Assembly: GCA_023078685.1 (NCBI GenBank)
Contig: JALGAS010000004.1
Coordinates: 3,844,001-3,908,000 of the forward strand
Direction of reading: 5' to 3'
DNA: 64,000 nt
From: Neopestalotiopsis rosae
Taxonomy: Eukaryota; Ascomycota; Sordariomycetes; Amphisphaeriales; Sporocadaceae
The number at the start of each line of letters is the position of its first letter. The first letter of the stretch is position 1. This document shows, piece after piece, positions 41,632-53,303 of this stretch. Both the position numbers and the translations under genes were made by a program. The notes under the pieces are model-generated. The model saw nothing but the letters and a program-made list of their open reading frames with translations, made no database searches and was not told the DNA's origin.

Positions 41632-43773
41632 CTATGAGAAATTGAACATTAGCCAAAGTTCCATGTATGTATTCACCACGGACAGAGATAGGAGAGGTGA
41701 AAAAGACACACTGGTATAACGGAAGTGGGGGTTCCGGAGGTCAGTCACGTCCTGGTTTCCCAGCATCTCGCCCTCGCGCTCCTGCTCCTCCTTGCTCAGG
41801 CCGCGCTCGGCCGCGAGCCGGTCGCGGCGCCTGTTCTCGCGGACGTACCAGAGCCGCCAGAGGATGATGACAAAGACCTCGAGGCCGAAGCAGGCGCAGC
41901 ACGTGGCGGTGCCGGCGACGTAGCGCGGCGCGTCCTTTGTGCGGAAGATCTGCGCGCCAATCATGTTGGCGACGCAGTACGAGATGAGCGTCAGCGACGA
42001 GACCACGGTGCGCTTGGTCGTGCCGCCAATGTTGGACGTGATGAGACTCCAGCCCAGGAATATGGCAAAGGAGAAGACGGTCGTCATTAGGAACATGCCC
42101 CATTTGATCCACTTGTACTGGGCCGTGTTGGGTAGCAGCGACATGACCAGCAGCCCGACGAAGGATATGATGCATGAGAGTATCATGATGTACATGCGCT
42201 GGTTTTGATATGCTTGCAAGTAGTATGCACAGGCAATGAACAAGACAATATAAGTTGCTGGTGATGGTGAGCATAGTGTGACTGGTAGGCTATTGTGAAG
42301 AACTTACCACTTCGCGGCAGACTGTAAAGCATGGACTGCCAAGAGTCGAAGCCAAACGTGACGTAGAGCAGGTTACTGAATGCGGTGATTCCACTGCGAA
42401 TGAACAATCAGTATGGAGAGTCGTATGAACATGTTTAGATTGTCCACCTACCCGTTTGGAATGCATGACAAAAAGGTGTTGATGAATCCGAAATACACCT
42501 GGGGGTCTCGGAAGCATTCCCAGACTTGGTCCCACTTCCACTTACCACTTGTCGACTCTTCACCCAGTTGATTCTCCATGACACGGGCAACTCTGTCACG
42601 GAATTAGTCTCGAGATCGGGCACTCAAGCTGGGGCTTCGGTACTCACGCCATCTTCTTTTCCTCCGGGCTCAACCACTTAACCTCCTGAGGAGATCCCAA
42701 GATGAAGTAGCACACAATGGCACCGGCCAGAGTCAGGCTACCCAGAAAGAGGGAGATGCATCTCCAGGCCGCGATGCCGTCTCTTCCCGTGACATATCTA
42801 GCAATGCCGTACAAGATCAGGTTACAGGTGATGCTGAAGAAGCCCTGCGAGGACTGCCAGAAGAGGGAGCGATGCGCGTGCTCAGAGGTGCGATAGTAGG
42901 CGCCGGTGATCAAGAGGAAACCAGGCGACACGTTGGACTCGAAGAAGCCTTGCAGTGCTCGTAGTGCCATCATTTGGGACCCTGGCAGAAGATGAGGTCA
43001 GTGAGAATTTTGGTTCCACGGATGCGCAACTACTCACAGCTGTTACATGCGCTGATGCACAGGAGACAAATGGCTATACAGGTCAGCAAGATTGAAGATT
43101 GTATCAGGCAAGGCAACACTTACACCAGCCGACGATGTAGATGGTCAGGACGCGACCAATCTGGAATCTCTGCATCAACCATGTTGACGGGAACTCGCCA
43201 ATCATATACGTCAAGTAAAAACTATGAGATTCATCAGTGACCTTTTTTCAAAGCTTTCCATGTTCGCATGTGCACTCACATTGTGGTAAGCCATTGATAT
43301 TGCTGCCCTTCGAATCGGAGATCATCTTCCATGCCAAACAGCTGGGGGGTTGTCAGTGGGGAATCATGGTAAACATGCGACTGTTGGAGTAAAGACGTAC
43401 AGCTTGGACACTAATGGACGTCTTGTCGGTCTGCTGAATACCGTACATGAAAAACCTGGAAAGGGTCAGAGGTTGGATCCATACCAAGATAGTCCAAGGT
43501 CCGGGCTCTCACATGATTGGGATCAAATAGTAATCAATTTTCCTCGTCAGCTTCTTGTAGTCGGCCTCTGTATACTCTGTATTTTGCACCATTAGCGCTC
43601 CAGTCCACACCCAAGGCGTCCGGTCTCATGGCCACTGTACCGGTAGTCTGGCCAACCACACAGCTGCCGACGGGCTTGAGCTCGACATCGACATCTTTGT
43701 CCTGTTTGTCCAGCGACTTCTTGTCGGCGATGGAGTCCTTGTCAGATTCTGGGCGCTCGTGCGACGGCTCCAT
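41632..43773 (-). CDS. MFS transporter, allantoate/nicotinate (DAL5-like) family
   Basis: Ten exons on the minus strand: 43773-43611, 43567-43513, 43455-43401, 43341-43280, 43221-43124, 43073-43038, 42981-42648, 42592-42452, 42393-42308 and 42257-41632; 551 residues, all joints in frame. Twelve membrane segments are expected; seen are FFMYGIQQTDKTSISVQA, YLTYMIGEFPSTWLMQRF, RALQGFFESNVSPGFLLITG and, near the end, LISYCVANMIGAQIF with the FRTKDAPRY block, all characteristic of DAL5-type anion:cation symporters (allantoate, nicotinate, pantothenate, biotin-precursor transport). The C-terminal tail after NPHFRY is longer than usual and could be intron read-through. Next to the FAD-oxidase gene (divergent) it could import that enzyme's substrate; this is inferred. 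Confidence 0.85.
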
Positions 43774-44555
43774 TGTTTGCAGTCGGGAATCGTTATAGTC
43801 GGTAATGCGATTTCAATGGCGTGACTTTTTCACGTTCCCCGAGAACCTAGCCCTGGGATACAGGAATTGTCCCATTCTTAAAGAAGGCTGCTTGCTTGGT
43901 AAGGCAAGGCAATGGCAAGGCAATAATGCTACATTGTTCAAGGGGGCGTACGTACGTGTGTGAGCCGCGATAACCTATCTCCAACTCGCTACTATCTAGA
44001 CGCTATCTATTGTAAGCATGATAAGACAGGTTGTTGGTTGGTGGTCAAGCATTCAATACTAGCGAGCAGATTGGTTATGCTTGACAGCATCCCTGGTCAT
44101 TGCTTATGCTGAAGTGGTCGAGGTTCGGATCGCCGTGATCTTGATTGCAGATCCCCCGACTGCCGGGGGATTTCCGTATGCAGTGTTCAGTATCTATGTG
44201 TACCGGGTGCCCCAAGAACCCCATGTCTGCTTGGCACAGGATACAGGGACGAGGACTTGATGCATCATGCCGTGCAATCAACTGACTAGCTAGACTTGTA
44301 ACATTGTGCATGGGAAGATAGGCAATAAGATAGGTGGTAGAAGGACGGGCCAGGTTGCACTGACCGGGGGTTTGAAAGCCCAAAGGGAGCTCCGGCTTAG
44401 TGACCCCGCTCACGCCGGCATGGTCCGTTACGGCCTCAAATCGGCGGGTGAAGAGCGCCAACAACAATAGCGAATACTATAAGCAATAAATCGGGCAGAA
44501 TTGGCTCATTTCCTCCCAAGAAACACATTGTTGATACAGCAGAACTGAATTTACC
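43774..44555. promoter_or_regulatory. Divergent promoter region of MFS and FAD-oxidase genes
   Basis: About 780 nt, no gene. A purine/TGG-rich stretch (GGCAAGGCAATGGCAAGGCAATA form) at 43901-43925 is a short direct repeat of AAGGCAATGGC units. Shared control of both flanking genes is plausible. Confidence 0.35.
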
Positions 44556-46178
44556 ATGACATCGAGACAATTTCCAGTTCCCAACTCGACAGCCTCCTTT
44601 TGGAGGACTGAACTTGACGAGTTTGACAAGCACCGGAGCACCCCCGAACTGCCTGCGGAGGTCGATGTGGTCATCATCGGCGCCGGCTACTCTGGGGCAG
44701 CGCTCGCCTATTACATCTACCAAGACAACCCGACGCCACCATCAGTATTGATATTGGAAGCTCGAGAAGCATGCTCGGGAGCGACAGCACGTAATGGTAT
44801 TGCTCCCGCATTGTAGCCCGACTTGCTTGGGGCCGTGCAATTGCTCACAGTAAAGTTTCCAGGCGGCCATCTCAAGCCAGACGTATATTTCGGCATTCCC
44901 AAGCACATCAAGAAGCACGGCGCAAAGGCCGCAGTCGAAGTAGCAAACTTTGGCGCATCACAAGTATACGCTGTAAAGGAGCTTGTAGAGAAGGAAAAGA
45001 TTGATTGCGACTTTACCCTGACCCGCGCCTGCGATGCTACCCTGGACGAGGGTCTGGCGCGGGAGACGGAGGAGGCCTTCAAGCAGCTGTCCGCGTCTGG
45101 AGTGGCCAATCTCAAGGATATTCACTACACGGGCCGCAAGGACGCTGAAAGGGTTGGTTTATGAATCAAATTTCCCCCGCCCAAAGAAAGAGCAATTTGA
45201 GTGTGCTGATTATTTCCCCTAGGTGTCTGGCGTGAAAGGAGCACTAGGTGCCTTTACCTTTACTGCCGCGCACGTCTGGCCGTACAAGCTGGTCATGCAC
45301 CTGCTCAAGCTCTCGCTCGCCCGGGGCGCCAACCTCCAGACCTACACGCCCGTCACCTGCATCTCGGAGCACCCGCTCCCCGACGGCCGCTGGCTGGTGA
45401 CGACAAAGGACCGCGGCGTCGTGCGGGCGAAAAAGGTCATCTTCGCGACCAACGGCTACACGGCAAACCTGGCCCCACAGTTCCGCGACCACATTGTTCC
45501 CGTGCGCGGCATCTGCAGCCGCATCGTCGTGCCCCCCAAGGAGGGGGAGGGGGAGGGGGCCAGCAGCAGCAGCAGCGCCGCGCCGTTTCTGCCGCAGACG
45601 TACAGCATCCGCCACGGCCCCGGCGTCTACGATTATCTGATCCCGCGCAACGACGGCAGCATCATCGTGGGCGGCGCCAAGTCGGACTTTTGGAGCGACA
45701 CCTCGCAGTGGTACAATGTCGCCGACGACAGCAAGCTCATTGAGCCGGCGAAACACTACTTTGACGACTTGATGCAGCGGACCTTTATGGGCTGGGAGAA
45801 CTCGGGTGCCCATGTGGACAAGATATGGACCGGCAGTAAGTGATATCAACCTGGACCCTTGTGAAGGTCACTCCTCTTGAAGCGGTCTTGTTTTACTGAC
45901 AATTTTGGCGACTCTCAGTCATGGGCTACAGTTCCGACTGGATGCCGTATGTAGGCGATGTGCCGGGCAAGCCTGGTCAGATGATCATGGCGGGCTTTTC
46001 GGGTTTCGGCATGCCATTGATTCTGCTGACGGCGAAAGGAGTGGTGCAAATGTTGCGGGAGGGAAAGAAATTCGAGGACACGGGTGTACCGACGCTATTC
46101 AAGGCTACGCAGCAGCGGCTGGATAGTACGTGGAGTGATATTCTGGGCCGCGAGATAGAAGCGAGACCGAAGCTTTGA
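44556..46178 (+). CDS. FAD-dependent oxidoreductase (DAO family)
   Basis: Exons 44556-44796, 44863-45152, 45223-45835 and 45919-46178; 467 residues. The FAD-binding Rossmann motif VVIIGAGYSGAALAYY (about 38-53) and the ATARNGGHLKPD block (joined across intron 1) are typical of the fungal DAO (PF01266) amine/amino-acid oxidase-like proteins. KKVIFATNGYT (about 240) is the second conserved block, and GYSSDWMPYVGDVPG with GFSGFGMP closes the FAD site. A Gly/Glu/Ser low-complexity loop (KEGEGEGASSSSSAA, about 285) is unusual. The likely reaction is oxidation of an amine, imino acid or N-methyl substrate with H2O2 release. A DAL5-like transporter sits divergently upstream. Confidence 0.88.
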
Positions 46179-46504
46179 GACGGTTCTTGTGTTTGAATGC
46201 ATTCTTGAAGTAATATTCTACTCCCACAGAACTCACTTTGGTCATGGACTTGTGATCATACAGTATTCATTGTGACATGCGATACCATCCAGCGAGCTGT
46301 AGTCGTGCCATCATGCGACCACGACTTCTCTCCATTTACGCGGGATGGATATTGGGCGAGAGTTGAGCGCTTCTGCGGGATAATCGCAACGTTATTGGCG
46401 TCAAGTAAAGTAACACTCATAGAAGAGTGTCAAAGATATATGGATGAACAAACTGTATCAATGATCATTGGGCTCTTGTAAATTCATATCATTTTTGTCT
46501 GCAT
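46179..46504. other. Intergenic region between convergent genes
   Basis: No gene is seen; 3' flanks of the FAD oxidase and the HAD hydrolase. Confidence 0.4.
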
Positions 46505-47373
46505 CTATGCCTTTGCAGCAGCAGCAGTAATACCATCGGCCAGCGCCGGGAGACTGTCAGCTACGACATCCATTCCGCCAAAGACATCTTCACACTGCTC
46601 CAATTCCCACTCGGACACCCAAGCGCCCTTGAAACTGAAATTACGAGGGTCAGTAAATAGGAAAAAAACAACAACTCATATTGTGTGCAGTCAACTTACC
46701 CAGATCTGCGTGCTGCTGCGGCGTCCCACATGTGTCCGGCAGCGAACCAAGTGACGCGGTTCTCGGCCGGGAACTTGTCCAGGACGTACTTGTAGCAGGC
46801 GGGCGAGGGCTTGCCGACGCCAATCTCGTCGCACGAGACAAAGTTGGCCTTGGGGAAGTCGATGCCGGCGGCGGAAAAGTAGCCCGTGACGCGGGAGACG
46901 TCGCCCGAGGTCAGGGCCCAGACGGTGAAGCCGGCGCCGCGCAGCTTGGCGAAGCACTCGGTCAGGCCCGCGCGGGGCTTGAGCTGCTTGTAGGCGTCGA
47001 GCAGGAACTCGCGGTCCTCGTCGGTGCAGAGCTTGCGCGGCTCCTTGACGCCCGCCTGCCACAGCGTGCGGTAAAATATACCCCGGAACACGGTCCAGTA
47101 CACCAGGTAGCTGCCCGACAGGCTGAGGTATGTGTACTCCTTCTCGCCGGCCTCCATCCAGGCGTACCCGAACAGTCGGGAGCCAATGTTGAGCTCTCTT
47201 AGCCGGTCGCCGATGCGGGCCTCAATGGCTTCGTAGAATGCTTCATAGGAAACACATGTGCCTAGAGGATGGGGGACAAATGAGAACACATGGACTTATA
47301 AGTGGCATTCCATGGTGGATATTGACGAACCTACAACGTCGAAAACGACGTGCTTGTTATCCGATGCGGCCAT
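46505..47373 (-). CDS. HAD-family hydrolase (haloacid dehalogenase-like, type II)
   Basis: Exons 47373-47331, 47261-46700 and 46634-46505; 244 residues. HAD motif I is VVFDVVGTCVSY (nucleophile Asp about residue 12, codon in exon 1), motif II ALTSGD, motif III the Lys of GVGKPSPACYKYVL, and motif IV FAAGHMWDAAAAR. The cap begins after motif I with EAFYEAIEARIG. The layout is that of fungal proteins annotated as L-2-haloacid dehalogenases, but motif I lacks the usual D-x-D/Y general acid (D-V-V here), so the substrate could also be a small phosphate ester. Cytosolic. It is convergent with the FAD oxidase. The short first exon and its 69-nt intron are supported by GTTCGT/CTCTAG and frame continuity. 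Confidence 0.87.
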
Positions 47374-48856
47374 GTTGTGCAAGATGTGTATACAAGAAGA
47401 GCACAGACGTTGAAAAAGTGTCAAGAATGCAAATGTTTTTATATTTATCTCATTTATGTAAACTGGGAGTAGAAAAGAGAAGCCATTGTGCGCTTTAATA
47501 GTAAATTAAAGAGGTCATCCGGGTTCATCACATTCTCCTCACATCTCTGATCGGGCTCCGTGTTCAACACTCGGGGGCGTACGATCTGGCGGCAGTGAAA
47601 CACGCGGGGAAAGCCGATGGGCTCACGATAACCCCGCGAATGGGGTTTCGGACCCGCGACCGAAGGGCTTTGTTTCTTTTTGTATTTACCGTCAGTGTCT
47701 TCTAAGGTTAGTATGGATTTGTTACTAGTAGCGCTACGCTACGATAAGGGGTCCCGGTCCCTTGTCTGACCCTGGAATGGATCAGATTGCCGCCAGTCAC
47801 TTTGATTGTATTTCTGCATTATGTATAGCATTCATCGAGGGGCAGAACCTAGGTAGGCAGACGGTAGACCAGTGATAGCTTGGCATGCGGACAAGCTATT
47901 ACCCCAGGTGCGGATGTGGGACTATTAGATAACGGGGGGCCCTACCATGAGTACCTATTCATTCGCGTCGGGTACGTGGAATGGAATCTGTGATGGGATC
48001 GCGTCTTGAGCGGATGTGAGGCGCTACCGATATCGGCACTTTGCGTGCGACCGGGCGTTTCTTCGTTCGCAATTCCTGGCCCGTTGTTTTTTTCTTTGCA
48101 GGTGCTTGCATCGGCCAAACCTTCTACAATAAGCAGAAGATGGGTATGAGCGTAGACCGGAGAGACAGCTGGCGGGGAGGGACTTTGGAGCTTGAGCCTT
48201 GGAGAGCTCCTGAAAGCTGCGTTATGTTGTATTTATGTATGTAGCGCAATGGAATTCCCGGCCCCTCCCGCCCGCCATCAGCCAGCCAGGCCAGGTCAAC
48301 GCGTAATGCGTGTAAGACGTCCTTGTGCATAATGTGCTTTGATGATGTTGATGTTGGGTAAAATGTACCCGTACGCTGTACCTACCTAGGCAACCAAAGA
48401 CTTCAGCGCTTAAGCACGGGCAAGCGCGGTACGCACACTCTCTGTTCATGTTTCTTCTGTACTTCGTACATGCTGTAATGTAATACGTACGTAGATAGGT
48501 ACTGTAGGTAGCAAGGCAGTCTCTTTTCCTCCGACCGATACTTGCCTCGGGCGATCCAGCGGGGTTGTTGGGCAGTGCAAAAGGAAGGAGACTTTATAGT
48601 CCCGCATCTATTTCGGGTTGTTGTTGTTGGTACATGCTGCTTTGGGAGCGAAGTCGGCCAAGGTGGTCTCGATAGGTTGCAAGTAGTACCGTACGGTAGT
48701 TCAAAGGTCGACAGCTTTGTTGAATATAGTTCGGTAGCTACTACTGTCGTCGCATTGTCTCATTCCGTCCAAAAGTTTCCCTCTTCTCCTCCTTTCTGAT
48801 CTTTTGCTTGTTTGCCTGTCTACTCCTCCTCGACACGTGCCTCTATACCCATATCC
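47374..48856. other. Intergenic region, 1.5 kb
   Basis: No supported gene. Small frames at 48041-48244, 48124-48330 and 48542-48799 lack features. The stretch 48480-48512 is rich in GTAC/GTAG steps (TACGTACGTAG). Probably promoter DNA of the two divergent flanking genes. Confidence 0.4.
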
Positions 48857-50335
48857 ATGAAATCGACAGTCATGAGTAATATCGTGCTTGTTACTGGTGA
48901 GATGACCCGAGCTGAATTGGTGCTGTTCGAGTTTCTTACTTGCCATGATTAGGCGGTAGCGGGTTTATCGCTGCGCATATCATAAGGACCCTACTACAGA
49001 ATAGGTACGTCAAGGAATCGGTCCCTAATCCATGGGCTGTTCTTCCTTTTGCTAACGTGAAGTATTGTTCTCATGATTGCAGCTATACAGTGGTCACTAC
49101 CGTCCGTTCGCCAGCCAAGGGCAATAATGTCCTTACCAGCCATGCAGATATCTCCAATGGCAAGCTCTCATATCTTGTCGTGAGCGACATCACCAATCCA
49201 AAGGCTTTTGAACATGTGAGTATGCAATGCACCTCTTTTTGGTGGGCAGCAATTGGCTTGGCTTGGCTGACCACACGCAAATACGCCCAGGTTTTCCGTC
49301 GAGGAATTCCTTTTTCTGCCGTGTTCCACACTGCATCTCCATTTCACGACAACTTTGTGGACCCGGTTGATGGTCTATTAAAACCGGCCATCAATGGCAC
49401 AAAGAATATACTACACGCCATCAAGGCCTATGCGCCAACCTGCAAAAGAGTCGTCATTACATCCAGCTTTGCTGCCATTGTCAATCCGAACCGACCACCC
49501 AAGATCTACGATGAATCGTCGTGGAACCCCGTGAGCTGGGACGAGGCCGTCACTGACCGCACCAAGGCGTACCGTGGAAGCAAAGTGAGCATTGTTCTAA
49601 TTCTACTCGTTTGTCATAGCGTTGAAATCTCTTTGCCAATTTTTTTGGAGCTTGTCACTGACTATGGGGATGAATTATAGACGTTTGCGGAAAGGGCCGG
49701 ATGGGAGTTTGTACAGGCAGAAAAGCCAGGTTTTGACCTGGTCACCATCAACCCGCCACTAGTATACGGGCCAGTAGTGCACCACCTATCCACGCTGAAT
49801 AATCTCAATACCTCGAACCAGAGGATACGGGACTTTATTCAGGGCAGATATTCGATGCAGGCCTTGCCACCCACGGGCACGTTTCTATGGGTAGACGTCA
49901 GAGATGTTGCATTGGCACACATGAGAGCAATCCAAGTTCCCGAAGCCGGCAATAAGCGCTTTTTTGTGGTTGCCGGTCACTGTTCAAGTAAGTACAAGTA
50001 CCAGACACCAGGTACCCAGAAAAACATGCGATGTCATCCCACCGCTGGCTCCTGCTGCTGCTGCTGCTCCTTTCGCAAAGAGGAAAGAAAAGACAAAAAC
50101 AAGAAAGCTGAGCTGACATCAATGCGCGCGTCCAGACAAGAGAATCTGTGACGTTATTCGGCAGACACACCCCAAGCTGTCCAGGTTACTTCCAGACAAC
50201 GCCATGGACGACTTTCCAGCCGACGTCTATGGCTATAATAACGCCAGAGCGCAGGATATACTGGGTATCAAGTTCCGGCCGTTGCAGGAGTGCATCAGGG
50301 ACACGGCGGCCTCCTTGTTGGATCTAGGCGCTTGA
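48857..50335 (+). CDS. NAD(P)-dependent ketone/aldehyde reductase (GRE2/DFR-like)
   Basis: Exons 48857-48896, 48953-49004, 49083-49215, 49291-49584, 49681-49987 and 50136-50335; 341 residues. The extended-SDR cofactor motif GGSGFIAAH is split by intron 1. The Ser of SSFAAIV and the YxxxK catalytic pair in AYRGSK follow, with intron 4 right after the Lys. FDLVTINPPLVYGP and DVRDVALAHMRAI are the usual substrate-side blocks of the 3-beta-HSD/dihydroflavonol-reductase/GRE2 group. Fungal members reduce methylglyoxal, ketones or aldehydes. The ATG at 48857 is the first; 48872 (MSNIVLVTG) is a natural alternative. Intron 5 (148 nt) contains a CTG microsatellite. Confidence 0.88.
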
Positions 50336-51622
50336 TCTTCCTCCCGAACCCCCGATCTGATTTTCCACCCCCTGCTCTAGAATGCTGCAGCAGCAACAGC
50401 GAAAGAAAGTGACCCCCCTAAATTAGCGTACGGGAGGACCTTATCTGCAACTTTTAAGCTTTGCCTTTGCCCTGCACAGGTGCAGCAGCAGCAGCATCAC
50501 CATGAATATTCGATGACAGCTGATATGAGTGTACGAGTTACCATTTATTCCAATGATAGCGAGCATCGACCAGCGGGAAAGAAACCCCGAGTGAGAGGTT
50601 ACCGCTGTGTCTATATAATGAAGCCATTTCTTTTTCTCACCCTTTGATGCTTGAACAATTGATGCAAATCACAACTGTGCCACCGTTGCGAGTCGGTCAA
50701 AGATCGGTCAAAGATCTTGGCCGGCCCTCGGGAAGGTCTACTAAGGGCAAAGCAAAAGAAAAAAGTCCCAAGATCCGGCCCGCATTCACCAAAAAAGGGA
50801 CGAATCAAGACGTGGGGAAATCAAGCAGAGAAGAAAAAGAAGGAAAATAAAATCGCTCAAGTGGTTTCTTCAATTTCCTACACTAGACACCAGACAGACA
50901 CTAGAGAACGGTTTTAAGCTTAGTCCCATATGGCCGTTGGGCTCTCTCGGCTCCCATGGTCTGCGATGATCGCATTCTCTCCCGGCCCACCACTGTCCCG
51001 CTTCCACTGTCCCGCTTCCACTGGCTCTCTGCGATTTTCACTGGTCCGCCCTTTATCAAGGCCGTAATTTGATCAATTTCTAGGTTTCCAAGTTTGCCCC
51101 AGATTCTCGGCCGACCTCCATAAACCGAATCGAGCCAATGTATCGGGAACCGTCCCATGGTTGAGCCCCCTTCGATTGCACTTTGTAAAGTGGCGCTCTA
51201 CTAGATCTGGTCTTTATATTCTATGTATACTACTGTGTCACATACATGCAGTCAACATTATAGTATCGTTTTCACATGCGACGTCGCGTCTTGGCTCTAG
51301 CAGATCATGATCCTGTCCCTTTATTCGAGTCGCCCATCTCTGTCAGAATGACTGGCAGCACAACATGTCAATCTGGGTAATGCTCGGTACATCTCGTCCT
51401 CTTTCACGAGTGCATACCAATTACGGGAATACGTCCATTGTGTAATTTGACGATGCCCACAATGCCAAGATACCCGACTAGGATGGCACTCCTCTCATTC
51501 CGAAAGCGTCCTTATCTTGAGAAAACATAAAGATGGCTCGATTTCCGTGTACGAGTATGGAGAAGATGGCAGCCTCGTCGCCGTGGCCATAGAAAAAAAT
51601 CAAATTAAAGACACATTCCAAC
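50336..51622. other. Intergenic region, 1.3 kb
   Basis: No gene is seen. Short direct repeats occur: GATCGGTCAAA-type units at about 50691-50716 and a 14-nt unit ACTGTCCCGCTTCC repeated at about 50991-51018. CAG-rich DNA lies at 50388-50400 and 50481-50495. Confidence 0.4.
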
Positions 51623-53239
51623 ATGGCATCCAAGTCACTGTTCAACCTGCTCAACATCCTGGCACGGATCCAGACGGAATTGACGGACGGCGCGTCGTCG
51701 ACGTCCGAGTTGGCCACGTCTGGAAATATCACCGTCGACGTAAGCCAGACCTTTCAGACCATCCGGGGCCTGGGGTACTCCGAGGCCTTTCAGCGCTCGC
51801 AATGGGTGTACAACACCATGTCGGACGAGCGGCAGCAGGAGATGTTTGACCTCCTCCACGACCCGGCCACGGGCGCGGGCTTCTCCATCCTGCGCATCGG
51901 CATCGGCTCGTCGGTCGACAGCTCGGGCGACCACATGAACTCGATCCAGCCGCTGTCCCCCGGCACCCCGGATGCGGCCGCCACCTACACGTGGGACCGC
52001 AACGACAGCAGCCAGGTCTGGTGGGCGCACGAGGCGCAGAAGCGCGGCGTGACCCTCTTCTACGGCAACTCGTGGGGCGCCGACGCCTACATGAAGAGCA
52101 ACAACAACACGGACAATGGCGGCTACCTGTGCGGCGTCAACGGCACCGACTGCGCGACGGGCGACTGGCGCCAGCAGTACGCCGACAAGCTGGTGCAGTG
52201 GGTAAAGTACTACGCCGACGAAGGGATCAACATCACCCACCTGGGCCCGCTCAACGAGCCCGACATCTCCGTCACGTACGCCTCCATGGAGGCCGACGGG
52301 TACCAGACCACCGACATGCTCAAGGTGCTCGCCCCGACCATGCAGGAGGCCGGGCTCGGCGACGTGCAGATCACCTGCTGCGACTGGGCCGGCTGGGAGA
52401 ATGGGCGCGAGATCCTCGCGCAGATGCAGGAGGCCGGCGGCGAGGAGCTTACGGGCGTCATCTCGTCTCACGGATACGGCCAGCCGCTTGGAGACCCCTT
52501 TAACACGGACAAGGAGGTCTGGCAGACGGAGTGGGCTGAGCTTTCTTCCTACTTTGATCAACCCTGGTACTCGGTCGAGGGAGACAGTAAGTTTGCTTTC
52601 TTGGTGATATTCAAGTGATGAAATTGTGTAGAGATGACTGACTTGGCATCAAACACAGCGCGAGGCACTTATGGTGGAGGCGAGGGACTGACGTGGGCCA
52701 ACCGCATCATGCAAGGATTCACAGTCGCCAATGTTTCCGCCTTTATCAACTGGATGGGCGCACAGCCATCAAAGTACGTCGTTCTTAAAATCTTGGGCAA
52801 GAACCGTGTACGTGACAAGAGTTGCTAACCTTTAGCCAGCGCCGCCACTCCTCTGATCCGGACCATCAATGACACCAACATCATCTCTAAGCGCTACTAC
52901 GCCTACGCCGCCTTTGGCCGGTATGCGCGCCCCGGATCCGACAGAGTCTACGCCAGCTCGACCGTGACCAACGTAACCGTCGCCGCCTTCAAGTCGGCAG
53001 AAGGGTTCGCGTCGGGCGGCAACCTGGCCCTGCAGATCATCAACAACAACGACGACGACGCGACGGTCCCCATCACGGTGGACAACATCACGCAGGTCAA
53101 CAACGCCACGGCCTACCTGGTCAACAATGACTACGACTTGGCCGAGCAGACGGAGGATCTCTTGAAATACGACGGCGGCAGCTTGACCGCCACGGTCCCC
53201 GCGCGGTCGCTAGTCGTGGTTGCGATTGATTCTACATGA
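51623..53239 (+). CDS. GH30 glycoside hydrolase (endo-beta-1,6-galactanase type)
   Basis: Exons 51623-52586, 52659-52773 and 52840-53239; 492 residues. The N-terminal strand (ITVDVSQTFQTIRGLGYSEAF) starts the GH30 side domain. The barrel shows LGPLNEPD, where Glu is the acid/base, and EVWQTEWAEL, where Glu is the nucleophile. The C-terminal beta-domain (VTVAAFKSAEGFASGG...PARSLVVVAI) closes it. It resembles fungal GH30_5 endo-beta-1,6-galactanases acting on arabinogalactan side chains; a beta-1,6-glucanase role is the alternative. The predicted start (MASKSLFNLLNILARI) is not a signal peptide although the family is secreted, so an upstream exon may be missing or the start lost. The third exon joins only if the acceptor is TAGCCAG (52839). 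Confidence 0.87.
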
Positions 53240-53303
53240 TACCTAGAGAGAGCACTATTATAGCGAGTAGAGCATAATATGATACCATTTGCCTTTTTTC
53301 CCG

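Noticed and set aside
51635..52561. Long minus-strand frame (308 residues) opposite the GH30 gene
   Set aside because: Shadow of GC-rich third codon positions; Val/Arg/Gly-rich with no domain, while the sense frame has catalytic motifs.
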